Positions 21,459 through 30,751 of a stretch of DNA of 44,232 nt are shown one piece after another. This stretch comes from Mycoemilia scoparia. Its lineage: Eukaryota > Kickxellomycota > Kickxellomycetes > Kickxellales > Kickxellaceae. The notes below the pieces were generated by a model. The model was not told where the DNA came from. It worked only from the letters and a program-made list of their open reading frames with translations, and did not search any database. The number at the start of each line of letters is the position of its first letter. Position 1 is the first letter of the stretch. The stretch covers positions 1-44,232 of the forward strand of contig JANBPU010000132.1 of NCBI GenBank assembly GCA_027575805.1, given 5' to 3'. The translations under genes were made by a program, and so were the position numbers.

Positions 21459-23624
21459 TTAGTGGGCATTTCCATTGGTAGTAGCAACGGGAACACGACC
21501 ATATGAGCGACGCCACATACTGTCGACTTTTTCCAAATAGTAAGTACCAGGCAGCAAAGTCGATACATCGCCACCAGGAGTATAGTCCTGAGCATTATGG
21601 GTGTTTTCACGCAGTTTCATGATTTCCTCAAACTCTTTTGGAGCCACACAGATACGATCTTCCAGACGTTTTCTCAAGTCAAGCTTGGTTGCGATTTCCT
21701 GGGTATCGCCAGTTACACGGAATGAGTACAAAGAGGCCGAGCAACCAGAGCCATATGAGAAGAGGCCGATACGCTTTCCTTGGAGTTCAGAAGATGGGAC
21801 CTGGGTAAGAAGCGACGAAAGTCCAAAGAATACGGAGCCACAGTACATGTTTCCGATGTTGCGGGCAGCCAACAGAGAAGCGTCGGTCTTGGCAGTGAAA
21901 TCGGCCTTGGAAACCTTGATGAATGCCTTTTCGAGCAATTTGTTGGACAAGCTGGTCTCCAATGTTTCTTGTGCAAATTCGTCTCCAAGTTCGGCGAATT
22001 TGGGGTTCTGGGGGTTGCGGACGTAGTCGTTGAACATTATGCGAGCAAAGCCCTTGGCAACCTGCTTGGTGTATGGAGAGTGGAATACCAGGTAGTCAAT
22101 GTCGTCCAATGAGGCCTTTTGGCCGTTTCCAGCAGCAACGGTGGTGTGCTTCTCGAGCTTTTCGAGGTAGCGAATATAAGCCTTGTCAACAGCCTTGTTG
22201 TAGGAAACAACAGAAAGTGGACCATCAACAACTGGGAATTCAGACGAGAGGTTGGGCTTGTAGAAATCGTACATGTGTTCCATGAAGGTGCCACGGAGAG
22301 GGAATTCAAGAGCCAAAGGAGCGTTGGGGCCAACAAGCATGCAGACAACGCCGCATCCACCGGATGGACGGGCAGCACCGCTGGCGTAGATGGCGATGTC
22401 GCCGGAGACCACGAGGGCCAGACGGCCGTCCCAGGCAGACGAATCGACCCATTGGCAAGCATTGAAGAGAGCACTGGTGCCGCCATAACAAGCATTGGTG
22501 GTATCAATTCCCTCAACAGAGTAGTTTCCAGAATCGGTGAAGAGCTGCATAAGGCAGGTTTTGGTGGACTTGGCTTTGTCGATGATGGTCTCAGTGCCGA
22601 CTTCAAGACGACCAATGTTGCTGTAGTCAATCTTGTTCTTTTCCATAAAGTTTTGGACGACAGTCAAGCAGATCGAGTTGATATCTATAATTGGAGGGAT
22701 TGTGGGCCGTGAGTCGGCTGATCTCTGTGGCAATTTATACAGGATTGTATTTGATAAATGCTTACCTTCACGGTCGTCACAGAAAGCCATCTTGGATTGG
22801 CCCAATCCAATAGTGTATTTTCCGGCAGAAACACCATCGTGCTTCTCTATAAGAGAATGCCCAGCCAAAAAAAAGTAACAATTAGTCTGACATCCAGCCA
22901 ATTGATTGTTGATCAATAAAAAGTAGCCTTAAAAAAGCGGTGGCAATAATGCTTATATACGGAAGTTTAAAAAATAAGGTTGATTAAGAGAGTCAACTTG
23001 TGATTTTTGTCTTTAACAAAGACGATCTGTGCCGTTTGCGCATTATGAGCTATGAAGCCGTAAAGATGCATGGATCATGGACAGCCACGTCTCCCCAACA
23101 CATGCGCGCACAGTCAACAAGCCCTTTCTTTTCTTATTGACAATACACAATTTAAAAAATCACGTGAAATAAGAAAAGGGGAGGAGGAGGAGGAGGAGGG
23201 CGTTACTTACCAAGTTCTACTTGATCGACATACTATGTATTATCACCATCGCCACATACATGATAAAATCATAGTCACAATAACAATGACGGCCATATAG
23301 AAAAATAAAACAAAAAGCAGTGAGAGAGGGAACAGTGGGCTAGCAATGGCCACAAAAGCAAATTGCTACAGCAATCAATCTCTTGCAACAGAGCTGACAG
23401 TAGAAGATAGATTTAAACCGATTGCATTTGAATGCGTGCGGGGTAGCGAGAGCATTTGTTTCCAAAGCTCACTGCAGGGTATTTTGAATAAGAGGGCCGC
23501 CAAGTATCATACCGATGATAAAATAGAATATAATAGACCGCTGCTGTATATTACTTACACGACGTGGGAAGTATGTCTCAATAGCCAAGATACCGATATT
23601 TTCAGGACGAGCAACAGCAGGCAT
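21459..23624 (-). CDS. ERG13: Hydroxymethylglutaryl-CoA synthase, four exons with a 22-nt microexon
   Basis: Condenses acetyl-CoA and acetoacetyl-CoA to HMG-CoA, an early step of the mevalonate/ergosterol pathway in the cytosol. Exons: 23624-23559, 23232-23211 (22 nt), 22846-22766 and 22684-21459. Introns of 326, 364 and 81 nt all have GTAAG donors and ATAG-type acceptors (intron 1 ends CATAG). The product is 464 residues, normal for the family. Joins read PENIGILAIETYFPRR, then YVDQVEL, then EKHDGVSAGKYTIGLGQ, which reproduces the conserved N-terminus. The 81-nt intron is in frame, so a naive ORF reads through 27 false residues between DDRE and DINSI. Catalytic features: the EVGTETIIDK Glu region, Cys122 in TTNACYGGT and His258 in VFHSPYTK. 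The C-terminal GKRIGLFSYGSGCSASLYS block is intact. The ORF start at 22916 lies inside intron 2 and is false. Confidence 0.96.
23183..23200. repeat. (GGA)n microsatellite in HMG-CoA synthase intron 2
   Basis: About six GGA/GAG units inside the intron just downstream (in the transcript) of the microexon donor; on the transcript they read as a CCT/TCC pyrimidine tract. Confidence 0.75.
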
Positions 23625-25573
23625 ATTGTCTGTTTTGTAAATGATTAATAGGTCTGTCTAACGGTTTAGAACAAGTAGATATAAAAGTAGAAAAATAGAG
23701 AGAAAAGATGTTTGGAAAGGACTTGTCCTCCACACCCAAGTCCAAGTCCAAGTATAAGTTTCCCTCTCTCCCTCTTCGTTGTAAATACTAACCCAGCTAC
23801 ACACTGTGAAAAGCCTTGTTTTTGCTGTTTGTGTTGAGCAATCACACCACAGGGATGTACGATCCCTTGTCTTTGCAAATGGCTGATATTATTGGTACAC
23901 TCATTTCCATTGCTCTCTCTCTCTCTCTCACCTTTCGCTTTTTGGCCAAAAAGGCTGTTGATATGCTGACTGTCCGACTTTAGTAGTGGCAATAACGGCA
24001 CTGTGTGCTTGCTTTGCAACATATGCAAATTGTATAAACATGTTGTTGATAAAAGCCTCTCCCCAAAATCTGCTCTCCCGAATACCACGCATTCCTTGCT
24101 TGCTTGCTTGGAAAGATAGTCCCTTCTTTTCAAGCTGTCCTAGCTAGCAATTAGTATCACTATGCGTTCTCTGTTATGCTTGGCTGTGTGTGATGGGCCT
24201 TCAGGATTGGTCCTCAAATCATTTCGCTTTAAAGAATATATGTCAAGTTTTCCACCAGAAAGGTACAGACAGATACCCTCATACATTTCCTGCAAATCGG
24301 CCTATAAGCTATACATTTTAGCTGGAGTCTCAGTGATGATGATTGGCTAGTATTCAAGGGAATATCCCAGCACCCTTTTAGAGGAGACTACTATTCTGCC
24401 ATGTATACAATTGTTAAACTGTGATCTCCCCCTACTCTGCTTGTCTGTCTGTCTTTGTATCTTTATTTTCTAAATAGAAAACCTTTCTCTCTCTCTTTAT
24501 TAACTCTAATAAAACCTCAGTGACTGCATCTCTTGGCCATATGCAGCTACTACATTCTCCCACATCCTTTCTATTTAACTCCATCATGGGTTTAAAATGC
24601 CAATTTATTAATTTATTTACGTATGGATAAAAGTTTTTGAATGTCTTTAGCAAATCTACGATCCTTCATCATCCCCACTTATTATGTGGTTTTGGAATGC
24701 AATTCACCAGAATCCAATTTATGTTATTATCCTCCATATACTACCACTGCCACTACACAATTTTAATATAGAAAATGTAGCTGCTCAGATTGTTATTTCC
24801 GCATTGACACTCCTGTTTTTAAAAACCCCTTAAGTAAGTTTGTTTTGTTCTATACAATGGTCAGAATGAGAACAATGACATCCACGATGCAGATGTACAT
24901 ACAAATGTATTTACTTATCCCTTAAACAAATGAAAAAGTACGTTCGCAGTCAGCTGATACAACACAACTAGTGCAACAATTACAAATGTGAAAACCTTTG
25001 GCACCGCAACATAAACAGTCACTTTTTGTCACCATTATTATTATTATTATTCTCATCATCATTATAAAATATCTGCTACTACAAACTTTTATTTCATAGA
25101 ATTTAAGCTTAGTCAAAAGAAAAATGAAGCTCCAAGCAAAAATATACCTAACCTTTTTGAAAGTATAAATAGTAACAATAGTAATTGCAATAATAAACAG
25201 GTGTGTATGTAAGTATATTCATGTGTTAAATTTGGTCTTGGTGTTTTCTGACTGGGATTCGTTCTATTGTGAAAGCAATGAAATTGTATTCAAACCAGTT
25301 TGTCAGCCACATTTTCATTTGCTGTTATGTTTGATCTACTTTACTATAAGACAATAGAAGTGAGTAAAAGCAATCAGGAATTTGGTTGGCCAAAAATAAT
25401 CTCTTGTGGTATAGAGATTGTCAAGAAAAATTATTAGAATGTTCCTTCCTTATTTATTACAAAAGAAATGTGATCCAGTCTTTAAAGATATGTATGTGTG
25501 TGCCCTAGGATCAACAGTAGATTTAATTAGCTAATAAGACAGTATCTTCTAGCAAGTCTAAATTTTCTTTTTA
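23625..25573. other. 1.9-kb spacer between HMG-CoA synthase and 5S rRNA
   Basis: Contains the HMG-CoA synthase promoter on its left, a (CT)n tract near 23917-23930, a repeat C copy (about 24235-24388) and AT-rich microsatellites (ATT units near 25034-25051). The short ORFs look random. No gene is recognised. Confidence 0.45.
24235..24388 (-). repeat. Interspersed repeat C, copy 2
   Basis: On the minus strand: AGTCTCCTCTAAAAGGGTGC, GCTAAAATGTATAGCTTAT, GCAGGAAATGTATGAGGG, TATCTGTCTG. Colinear with copies 1 and 3. Confidence 0.65.
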
Positions 25574-25691
25574 AGTTGCGGCCATTCACACGAGATCACA
25601 CCGATACCCGTTCGATCATCGCAGTTAAGCTCGTGATGGCCCGGTTAGTAGTGCAGTGGGGGACCATGCGCGAATACCGGGTGCAGCAACT
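25574..25691 (+). rRNA. 5S ribosomal RNA
   Basis: A 118-nt gene for the 5S RNA of the large ribosomal subunit. The 5' end AGTTGC pairs exactly with the 3' end GCAACT (helix I). Conserved internal segments are GATCATCGCAGTTAAGC, CCCGGTTAGTA, GGGGGACCA and GCGAATACCGGG, in the usual order and spacing; these also contain the TFIIIA/TFIIIC internal control region. A T-run follows immediately. It stands alone between protein genes, so 5S is dispersed rather than (only) in the rDNA unit. Confidence 0.93.
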
Positions 25692-25695
25692 TTTT
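25691..25695 (+). terminator. RNA polymerase III T-run terminator of 5S rRNA
   Basis: Five Ts directly at the 3' end of the mature 5S sequence, the normal Pol III stop signal. Confidence 0.8.
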
Positions 25696-25955
25696 GGATT
25701 TTTCATTTCCGCTATTATTTTGGGGGGAGGGTTTATATTCCCATAACTATATTCTTTAACCATATTTTTATTATTATTACCTCAAAATTACTCATTCTGT
25801 TTAAATTTTGTTCTAATTCATAACATATATCATTCTTTACTACTGTATTATTAATAAAGCACTAAATCAAACAGCACTGTACGTCTATATTCACGAACAA
25901 ACACACCCACCCACATATACAGATCAATTAAAGAGAGAGAAACAGAGAGAAGGAG

Positions 25956-26186
25956 ATGTTGGTTAAAATCAAGACATTATCAGGAAACGAAATCGAGCTT
26001 GATGTTGAGCCAGATTCTACAGTTGAAGCTGTTAAACAGAGATTAGAAGAAAAGGAAGATATCCCACCACCCCAGCAACGGTTGATTTTTAGTGGTAAAC
26101 AGATGTTGGATAAAAAGAAAGTGTCGGATTATAATGTGGAAGCTGGGTCTATTTTCCATTTGGTATTGCAACTTCGCGGTGGATGA
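25956..26186 (+). CDS. RUB1: NEDD8/Rub1 ubiquitin-like protein, ending at the diglycine
   Basis: 76 residues with the ubiquitin fold throughout. It is NEDD8-like rather than ubiquitin: [19 protein letters not shown], then [20 protein letters not shown] and HLVLQLRGG. Residue 72 is Gln, not the Arg of ubiquitin, the position that separates NEDD8 (Ala) and yeast Rub1 (Thr) from ubiquitin at the E1 step. NEDD8 modifies cullins and so activates SCF-type ubiquitin ligases. Unusually, the stop codon follows Gly76 directly, so there is no C-terminal extension to be removed. Human NEDD8 and yeast Rub1 both carry such a tail. The ATG is the only start that gives the conserved N-terminus. Single exon. 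Confidence 0.93.
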   Translation: MLVKIKTLSGNEIELDVEPDSTVEAVKQRLEEKEDIPPPQQRLIFSGKQMLDKKKVSDYNVEAGSIFHLVLQLRGG

Positions 26187-26621
26187 TGAAGTTAAACGAG
26201 TGAATGTAGGATTTGTGGAATTGTATTCATCGTGTTATTCTTGGTTTTTTCAGTGGTCGTAGTAGTAGTAGTAGTAGTAATAGTAGTAGCTTCTCCCAGA
26301 TGAATTAAACCTTATTGAATCAAGCCAGGAAATATTTTTATTGTCATTCATAATGGCAAAATAAAAAACTATAACCATCAACTAACTAATTAGCTACAAT
26401 AATTCTACATGATTTTTACACATTATAACTATTATTGTTATTATTATTATGAGAAAAAGCAAAACACATACAACAAATAGAGGTTTAATAAAATAATGAA
26501 TAAATAGACAAATGATATATACGTATAATATAGATATGTACTACTACTGTTTTAAAACTTCAACAACATATTAGACGACCGATCAAAGTGATTTGGAGTT
26601 GTTTTGGACTGTTTATGATAA
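26187..26621. other. Convergent spacer between RUB1 and the RIPVFPW-repeat gene
   Basis: 435 bp, AT-rich, with a (GTA)n microsatellite near 26257-26278 in the RUB1 3' region. No gene. Confidence 0.5.
26257..26278. repeat. (GTA)n microsatellite
   Basis: About seven GTA/TAG units in the RUB1 3' region. Confidence 0.75.
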
Positions 26622-28196
26622 TCAAAAAGATGGTAGAGCACCTCCATCCCCATCATAATCATCGCCACCAGTGGGAGCAGGACCGTTACCATCTTCAGTG
26701 TTCATATAATCAATTTGGATTATATGAGTACTACCTTTAGGATCAACTGAAGTCACAAAGAATGGAAATACTGGAATCCTAGTCGTAGTCTCACGATCTC
26801 CCCCATCTTCAGTATTGTCAATAGGCTTTTGTTTCTTTGAACTATCGCTAGTATTAGTGGCTGTTTCTTGTTCTGGTGGCGGCTTGATAATAGTAGGAGT
26901 GGCAGTATTGCATTCAGTTGGAGGGACTTCATAACACACTTCATAGTAATCCTCCTTTTCCTCCTCACAATAGCAATCTTCGTCCTCCTCCTCCTCATCA
27001 TCTTCATGATAGTCAGACGAACATAATGGAAGTGATTGGCTATATTGGTCGTCAGCATCACTAGTAGTTGTTTTTGTCACAGGTGCTGTCCAAGGGAACA
27101 CAGGAATCCTGGTAGTTGTTTCACCATCTCCGCCTTCGATTGGAAGTTTATGATTTTCAGAGCTACTGGTTGATGTTGATGTGGGTGTAGTAGGAGTAGC
27201 GCAAGTAGGATAAATTTTCTGACATTCGCCGTCATCATCCTCGTTGTCTTGGCCAGAACATGATGAAGGAGATCTCTTTACGCTATCGTCGTTATCGTCG
27301 CTGCTAAAAATCCTGGTAGGCCACCATGGAAACACGGGGATCCTCGTGGTTTTTCTCTTTAGATGATCGAGATTATGGCCTTTAGCAGCACAGCATCTGG
27401 AACACTTTGTTTTGGTACAAGCCGTAGGTGTAGGAGGAGCAGGGGCAGTTTGATAATCACCACCACCGCCATCGCCAATAGCAACCTCGTCTCCACTAGC
27501 GTTGTTGTCACCATTGTCCCTTGGACATAGTGGGAGATATTGAATATAGCCATCGTCGCTATCACCCGCACCAATGGTTCTAGTAACAGCAAAAGGAAAT
27601 ACAGGAACCCTGGTAGTAGTTTCTTTACCACGATGTGGAGGATGTTTACCCCATTCTCTATCTGGTTGAGATCGATGGCGACATGGGAATGGGACATATG
27701 GGGGATAAGCTATAACCACCGGAAGAGGGGCTAGTTGGCCTTTGTCACAGCCATTGCCACCAACACAAGGCTGGATTGTGGGTTGAGTCGAATCAAAATT
27801 GTCATCACCATCGTTGCTGCTGTTGTTGTTGTTGCTAGGGGTTTGCTGCAGCAATTGATCGTCCGAATACTGTCCAATTGGATCAGCTAGGATGTCGGTG
27901 CCAAAAAATGGCAATGGGATCCGCGTCCTGTGCCCGTCTGGTTGTGGAGAACGTTTAAGCTGGTGGTTGCTTCGGTCCCTTTTAGCAACAACTGGGGCTC
28001 TGGGGTTGACAAGCTCTGCTTCAGGCGCTTTGGGTTGACGCTCAGGAAATGTGGGTATGTAAGTTTTGTGTTCTAGAATATGAACCCCATGTTGGCCAAC
28101 CGGATATGAGTTTACTCCGATCTGATATGGTTCCAGGATCGACACGAGAGTGACTCCTGCTGATATTGTCAGCAAGCCAAGAGTTAGTCGCACCAT
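26622..28196 (-). CDS. Secreted acidic protein with five RIPVFPW-like repeats, candidate peptide precursor
   Basis: 524 residues with a signal peptide (about 1-20). The motif (T)TR(I/V)P(V/L)(F/P)(P/F)(W/F) occurs at about residues 90-98, 194-202, 283-291, 361-369 and 471-479, with a weaker KTYIPTFP at 44-51. Each copy is followed by an acidic Asp/Ser-rich stretch, often ending in a Cys-Pro or Cys-Ser pair (LPLCPRD, SSCSGQD, LPLCSSD). Dibasic sites KR at 72-73, 81-82, 280-281 and 307-308 flank some of the repeats. This is the layout of a Kex2-processed repeat precursor, although the linkers (80-100 residues) are longer than is typical. No enzyme domain is visible. The acidic and Thr/Pro-rich linkers could be glycosylated. 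Function unknown. Confidence 0.8.
   Translation of the reverse strand: MVRLTLGLLTISAGVTLVSILEPYQIGVNSYPVGQHGVHILEHKTYIPTFPERQPKAPEAELVNPRAPVVAKRDRSNHQLKRSPQPDGHRTRIPLPFFGTDILADPIGQYSDDQLLQQTPSNNNNSSNDGDDNFDSTQPTIQPCVGGNGCDKGQLAPLPVVIAYPPYVPFPCRHRSQPDREWGKHPPHRGKETTTRVPVFPFAVTRTIGAGDSDDGYIQYLPLCPRDNGDNNASGDEVAIGDGGGGDYQTAPAPPTPTACTKTKCSRCCAAKGHNLDHLKRKTTRIPVFPWWPTRIFSSDDNDDSVKRSPSSCSGQDNEDDDGECQKIYPTCATPTTPTSTSTSSSENHKLPIEGGDGETTTRIPVFPWTAPVTKTTTSDADDQYSQSLPLCSSDYHEDDEEEEDEDCYCEEEKEDYYEVCYEVPPTECNTATPTIIKPPPEQETATNTSDSSKKQKPIDNTEDGGDRETTTRIPVFPFFVTSVDPKGSTHIIQIDYMNTEDGNGPAPTGGDDYDGDGGALPSF
28076..28195 (-). other. Signal-peptide and leader part of the RIPVFPW-repeat precursor
   Basis: The first 40 codons give a hydrophobic signal core (LTLGLLTISAGVTLVSI) followed by a repeat-free leader, supporting the ATG at 28196 as the real start. 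Confidence 0.6.
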
Positions 28197-28375
28197 AGCG
28201 AGATTTGTCCTTTAGTTATGAGTACTGAGACCAAGGGAAGGTATTTCTATGCACAATTAGCAAAGGCAATAAAGAAGGATTGCCTGTAAAAATAAAAATG
28301 TGGATACACAATGCTTAGGGATGATTTGTTGCAAGAGAAAAGAGCTTTGGCAGTGCCAAGAGAAGATCTTCAGAG

Positions 28376-28385
28376 TATTTATATA
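28376..28385 (-). promoter_or_regulatory. TATA box of the RIPVFPW-repeat gene
   Basis: TATATAAATA on the minus strand about 180 bp upstream of the ATG. Confidence 0.5.
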
Positions 28386-28840
28386 TTTGAAGGAGAAGGA
28401 GAATCGACTGCTTGAAGGGAAAAAGGCTGCGGCAAACGTTGTTGTATATGGTCACAACAATTAAATAGCCACAGCCGTCAGCACAAGGTTTTTTCTATTT
28501 AAAGAAAAAACAGCCGCGTATGCTAAAAAACGCAGGTACACTCGCCATTATCGTATCAATCATGCAAATACAATACACATACATACGCACCCACGCCTCG
28601 TAAATAATACTTGCACAGCACCAAGCGTTGCCGCTTCCCACCATATCCTCGACTGATGACCACAAATCACAAAAGAAACTATTATCATCAACAATCCAAT
28701 AAAGGAATATTCCCTAATGCATCTGTCCATTGTGTTTAGCCTGGGCAAGATGACAGCTTCAGTTGTCAAGTACTTCTCCTCACTCATTCTTTTCTTGACA
28801 AGCAATAACAGAGAGAAGTGTAAAAACGATCAAATATATA

Positions 28841-28962
28841 TAGTGAAGTGTCACAAGTGTTAAAGAGTTTGGTAGGCAGAAATGGGCCCTCATATTTTGG
28901 CCCAATCACCAGCCATTTTGCATGTAACTCCTGGGGGACCCACCATTTTGCCCAAGACCATG
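28841..28962 (+). repeat. Interspersed repeat A, copy 3
   Basis: GTGAAGTGTCACAAGTG, GGCAGAAATGGGCCC, TTTTGGCCCAATCACC, GCATGTAACTCCTGGGGG, CCATTTTGCCCAAG. Colinear with the other A copies. Confidence 0.7.
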
Positions 28963-29638
28963 TTGTGAAATCTGACCTTATAATTAATACAGTTATTTTT
29001 GACAGCCTCTTCTTCTACAACTCTAAATAGAAAAACAAATTTATCATGCTTATTGATAATTTTCGATAATGTTCCTGCTTACTTTAGAAAACAAGTTTGT
29101 ATTTAAATGGATCCCTTTTTATGACCGCAATCCAAAAGATGTTCTTATTTTATGGTCCGTTAACGAGCTCGACTTCTTTTTCCCAAGCATTGGGTTTCGA
29201 TGTCACATTTCTTGGCACCAACATTAGCTTTTCCAAGAATAGAAATATACCCGACACATCGTGGAGTTATTTTTATATGATATAAAAGGTATGTTGCGTG
29301 GGTGTAAATATTTGAATTCCCATGTAAAGTAATAACAAAACTACCTTTCGCACAAACAGAAAATCTACATGTGTGTCTATAGTGAGAAAAGCAAACAAAG
29401 CTACACAGAATAGAATCGCTTTTTGTGGCTAAGCATGGTACCAACTATTCCCGAGTATATCCATCTGTCTATTCATGTCCTTACGGTGCTGCCAAGAAAT
29501 ACCAAAAATAAAGACAATAGCCTAATAGAACATTAGCCAATACTTACTGTAATATTATTAGTTATAGCCAGAGATGCAGAGTTTTCGGATTATTCTTGAA
29601 ACAAGTATACAAGCATCGAGTGTATCCATTCGATTCTC

Positions 29639-29760
29639 TATATGGGTAATAATTTTTGAAGGGTGAAAGTTTACTAGTACAACTGGACATTCATTTGGTT
29701 GTGTTTGCCCCTATAATCATTGGTCCCCAAAATTCACCCTTCAAAAATAATCGCCCATAT
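29639..29760. mobile_element. MITE-like element, family B, copy 2 (left of tandem pair)
   Basis: Left end TATATGGGTAATAATTTTTG continuing AAGGGTGAAA. Right end TTCACCCTTCAAAAATAATC continuing GCCCATAT. The ends are near-perfect inverted repeats; no ORF. It joins the next copy through the palindrome CCCATATGGG. Confidence 0.8.
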
Positions 29761-29878
29761 GGGTAATAATTTTTGAAGGGTGAAAGTTTACTAGTACAAC
29801 TGGACATTCATTTGGTTGTGTTTGCCCCTATAATCATTGGTCCCCAAAATTCACCCTTCAAAGATTATGATCCATATA
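29757..29878. mobile_element. MITE-like element, family B, copy 3 (right of tandem pair)
   Basis: Identical to copy 2 from the left end through the interior until the last 20 or so bases, where the right end reads AAAGATTATGATCCATATA. The pair looks like a recent tandem duplication or repeated insertion at the element end. Confidence 0.8.
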
Positions 29879-30685
29879 ATGAATTAATATATATATATAA
29901 AAACATTTATTTCTATCTATTTATTACCTTATGTTGTCATACACACATCTCTAGCAAAGACTAGGTTATAGCCACAAGGCCACATATACAAAAGGGCATT
30001 ATTTGCTGGATAGCATTATAATGATCATTCAATAATAGCAAACAAAATTAACTACTCTAGGTTGTTCTATAAATAGATCATGTATGCCATGATGTGGTGC
30101 AATGTGATGCATAGAAACAAAAAGTTCACATGATTCTTACCATCACTTCTTAGGAGATCAAGCAGGAGCTTTTATTCTTCCTCCCTCTCCAGTATTTATG
30201 TTTCTAAATTTATACTACTTTTCTTTCAATTTAAGCATGTTGTATTTTTCTGGATCATGCAACACAATGATGGTAGTGTGCTTATGATTATGATGACGAT
30301 GATATGATTGTGTGTGGCTGAAGTTATTTTATCATAATTCCAAGTCCTGAGTTACCAATAAAGAATTATAAATTCACTCATTTTGTGTATACTTTATCTA
30401 AAAAGCCTCCTCCTTTTTCATGGCTATGAATTGAAGTGATTTAAACAATTTTATCTAAATAAAGCTGTTGATTAAGAAGAATATACAAATCATGGGAAAG
30501 CGTCAGCTTTTATTTATTTATTATATGCTGTTAAGCTGAAACATATCTTTTGGATTCGACCCTGCCCTTTTATAATAATCAAGTCCTGTTTTTTAAATCG
30601 TGGCAACCATGCTTACAAGGTTTCACCTTTGGCCAAATAATCTGATATTCTAGTTACCTGAAGCTCAAATGACCCAGCATTACTT

Positions 30686-30707
30686 CCTCCTTCCTTCCTT
30701 CCTTCCT
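30686..30707. repeat. (TTCC)n tract
   Basis: Several TTCC/TTCCT units about 50 bp upstream of the GT25 copy 3 ATG. Confidence 0.7.
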
Positions 30708-30751
30708 CTTTTATTTTGTATATCAGTATAGAATGCACTGTTCATACCACA

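Larger units (their letters stand above)
28197..30751. other. 2.55-kb spacer with repeat A and a tandem MITE pair
   Basis: Left part is the promoter of the RIPVFPW-repeat gene. It also carries repeat A (about 28841-28962), two head-to-tail MITE-like copies (29639-29878) and a TTCC-rich tract near 30686-30707 upstream of the third GT25. No protein or RNA gene is recognised. Confidence 0.5.

Noticed and set aside
22037..22712. Long ORFs of about 197 codons on both strands over HMG-CoA synthase
   Set aside because: They are shadow frames created by the strong GC-rich codon bias of the real gene.
21459..22916. HMG-CoA synthase as a 485-residue single-exon gene starting at 22916
   Set aside because: The start lies in an intron: the first 23 residues do not match the family and a 27-residue in-frame insert is flanked by perfect splice sites. 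The four-exon model restores the conserved sequence.
25956..26186. Calling the small ubiquitin-like protein ubiquitin
   Set aside because: The NEDD8-type signature ([20 protein letters not shown]) and Gln rather than Arg at position 72 exclude ubiquitin.
29639..29878. Tandem repeats as a CRISPR-like array
   Set aside because: Only two units of about 120 bp with inverted ends and no spacers; it is a transposable-element pair in a eukaryotic genome.
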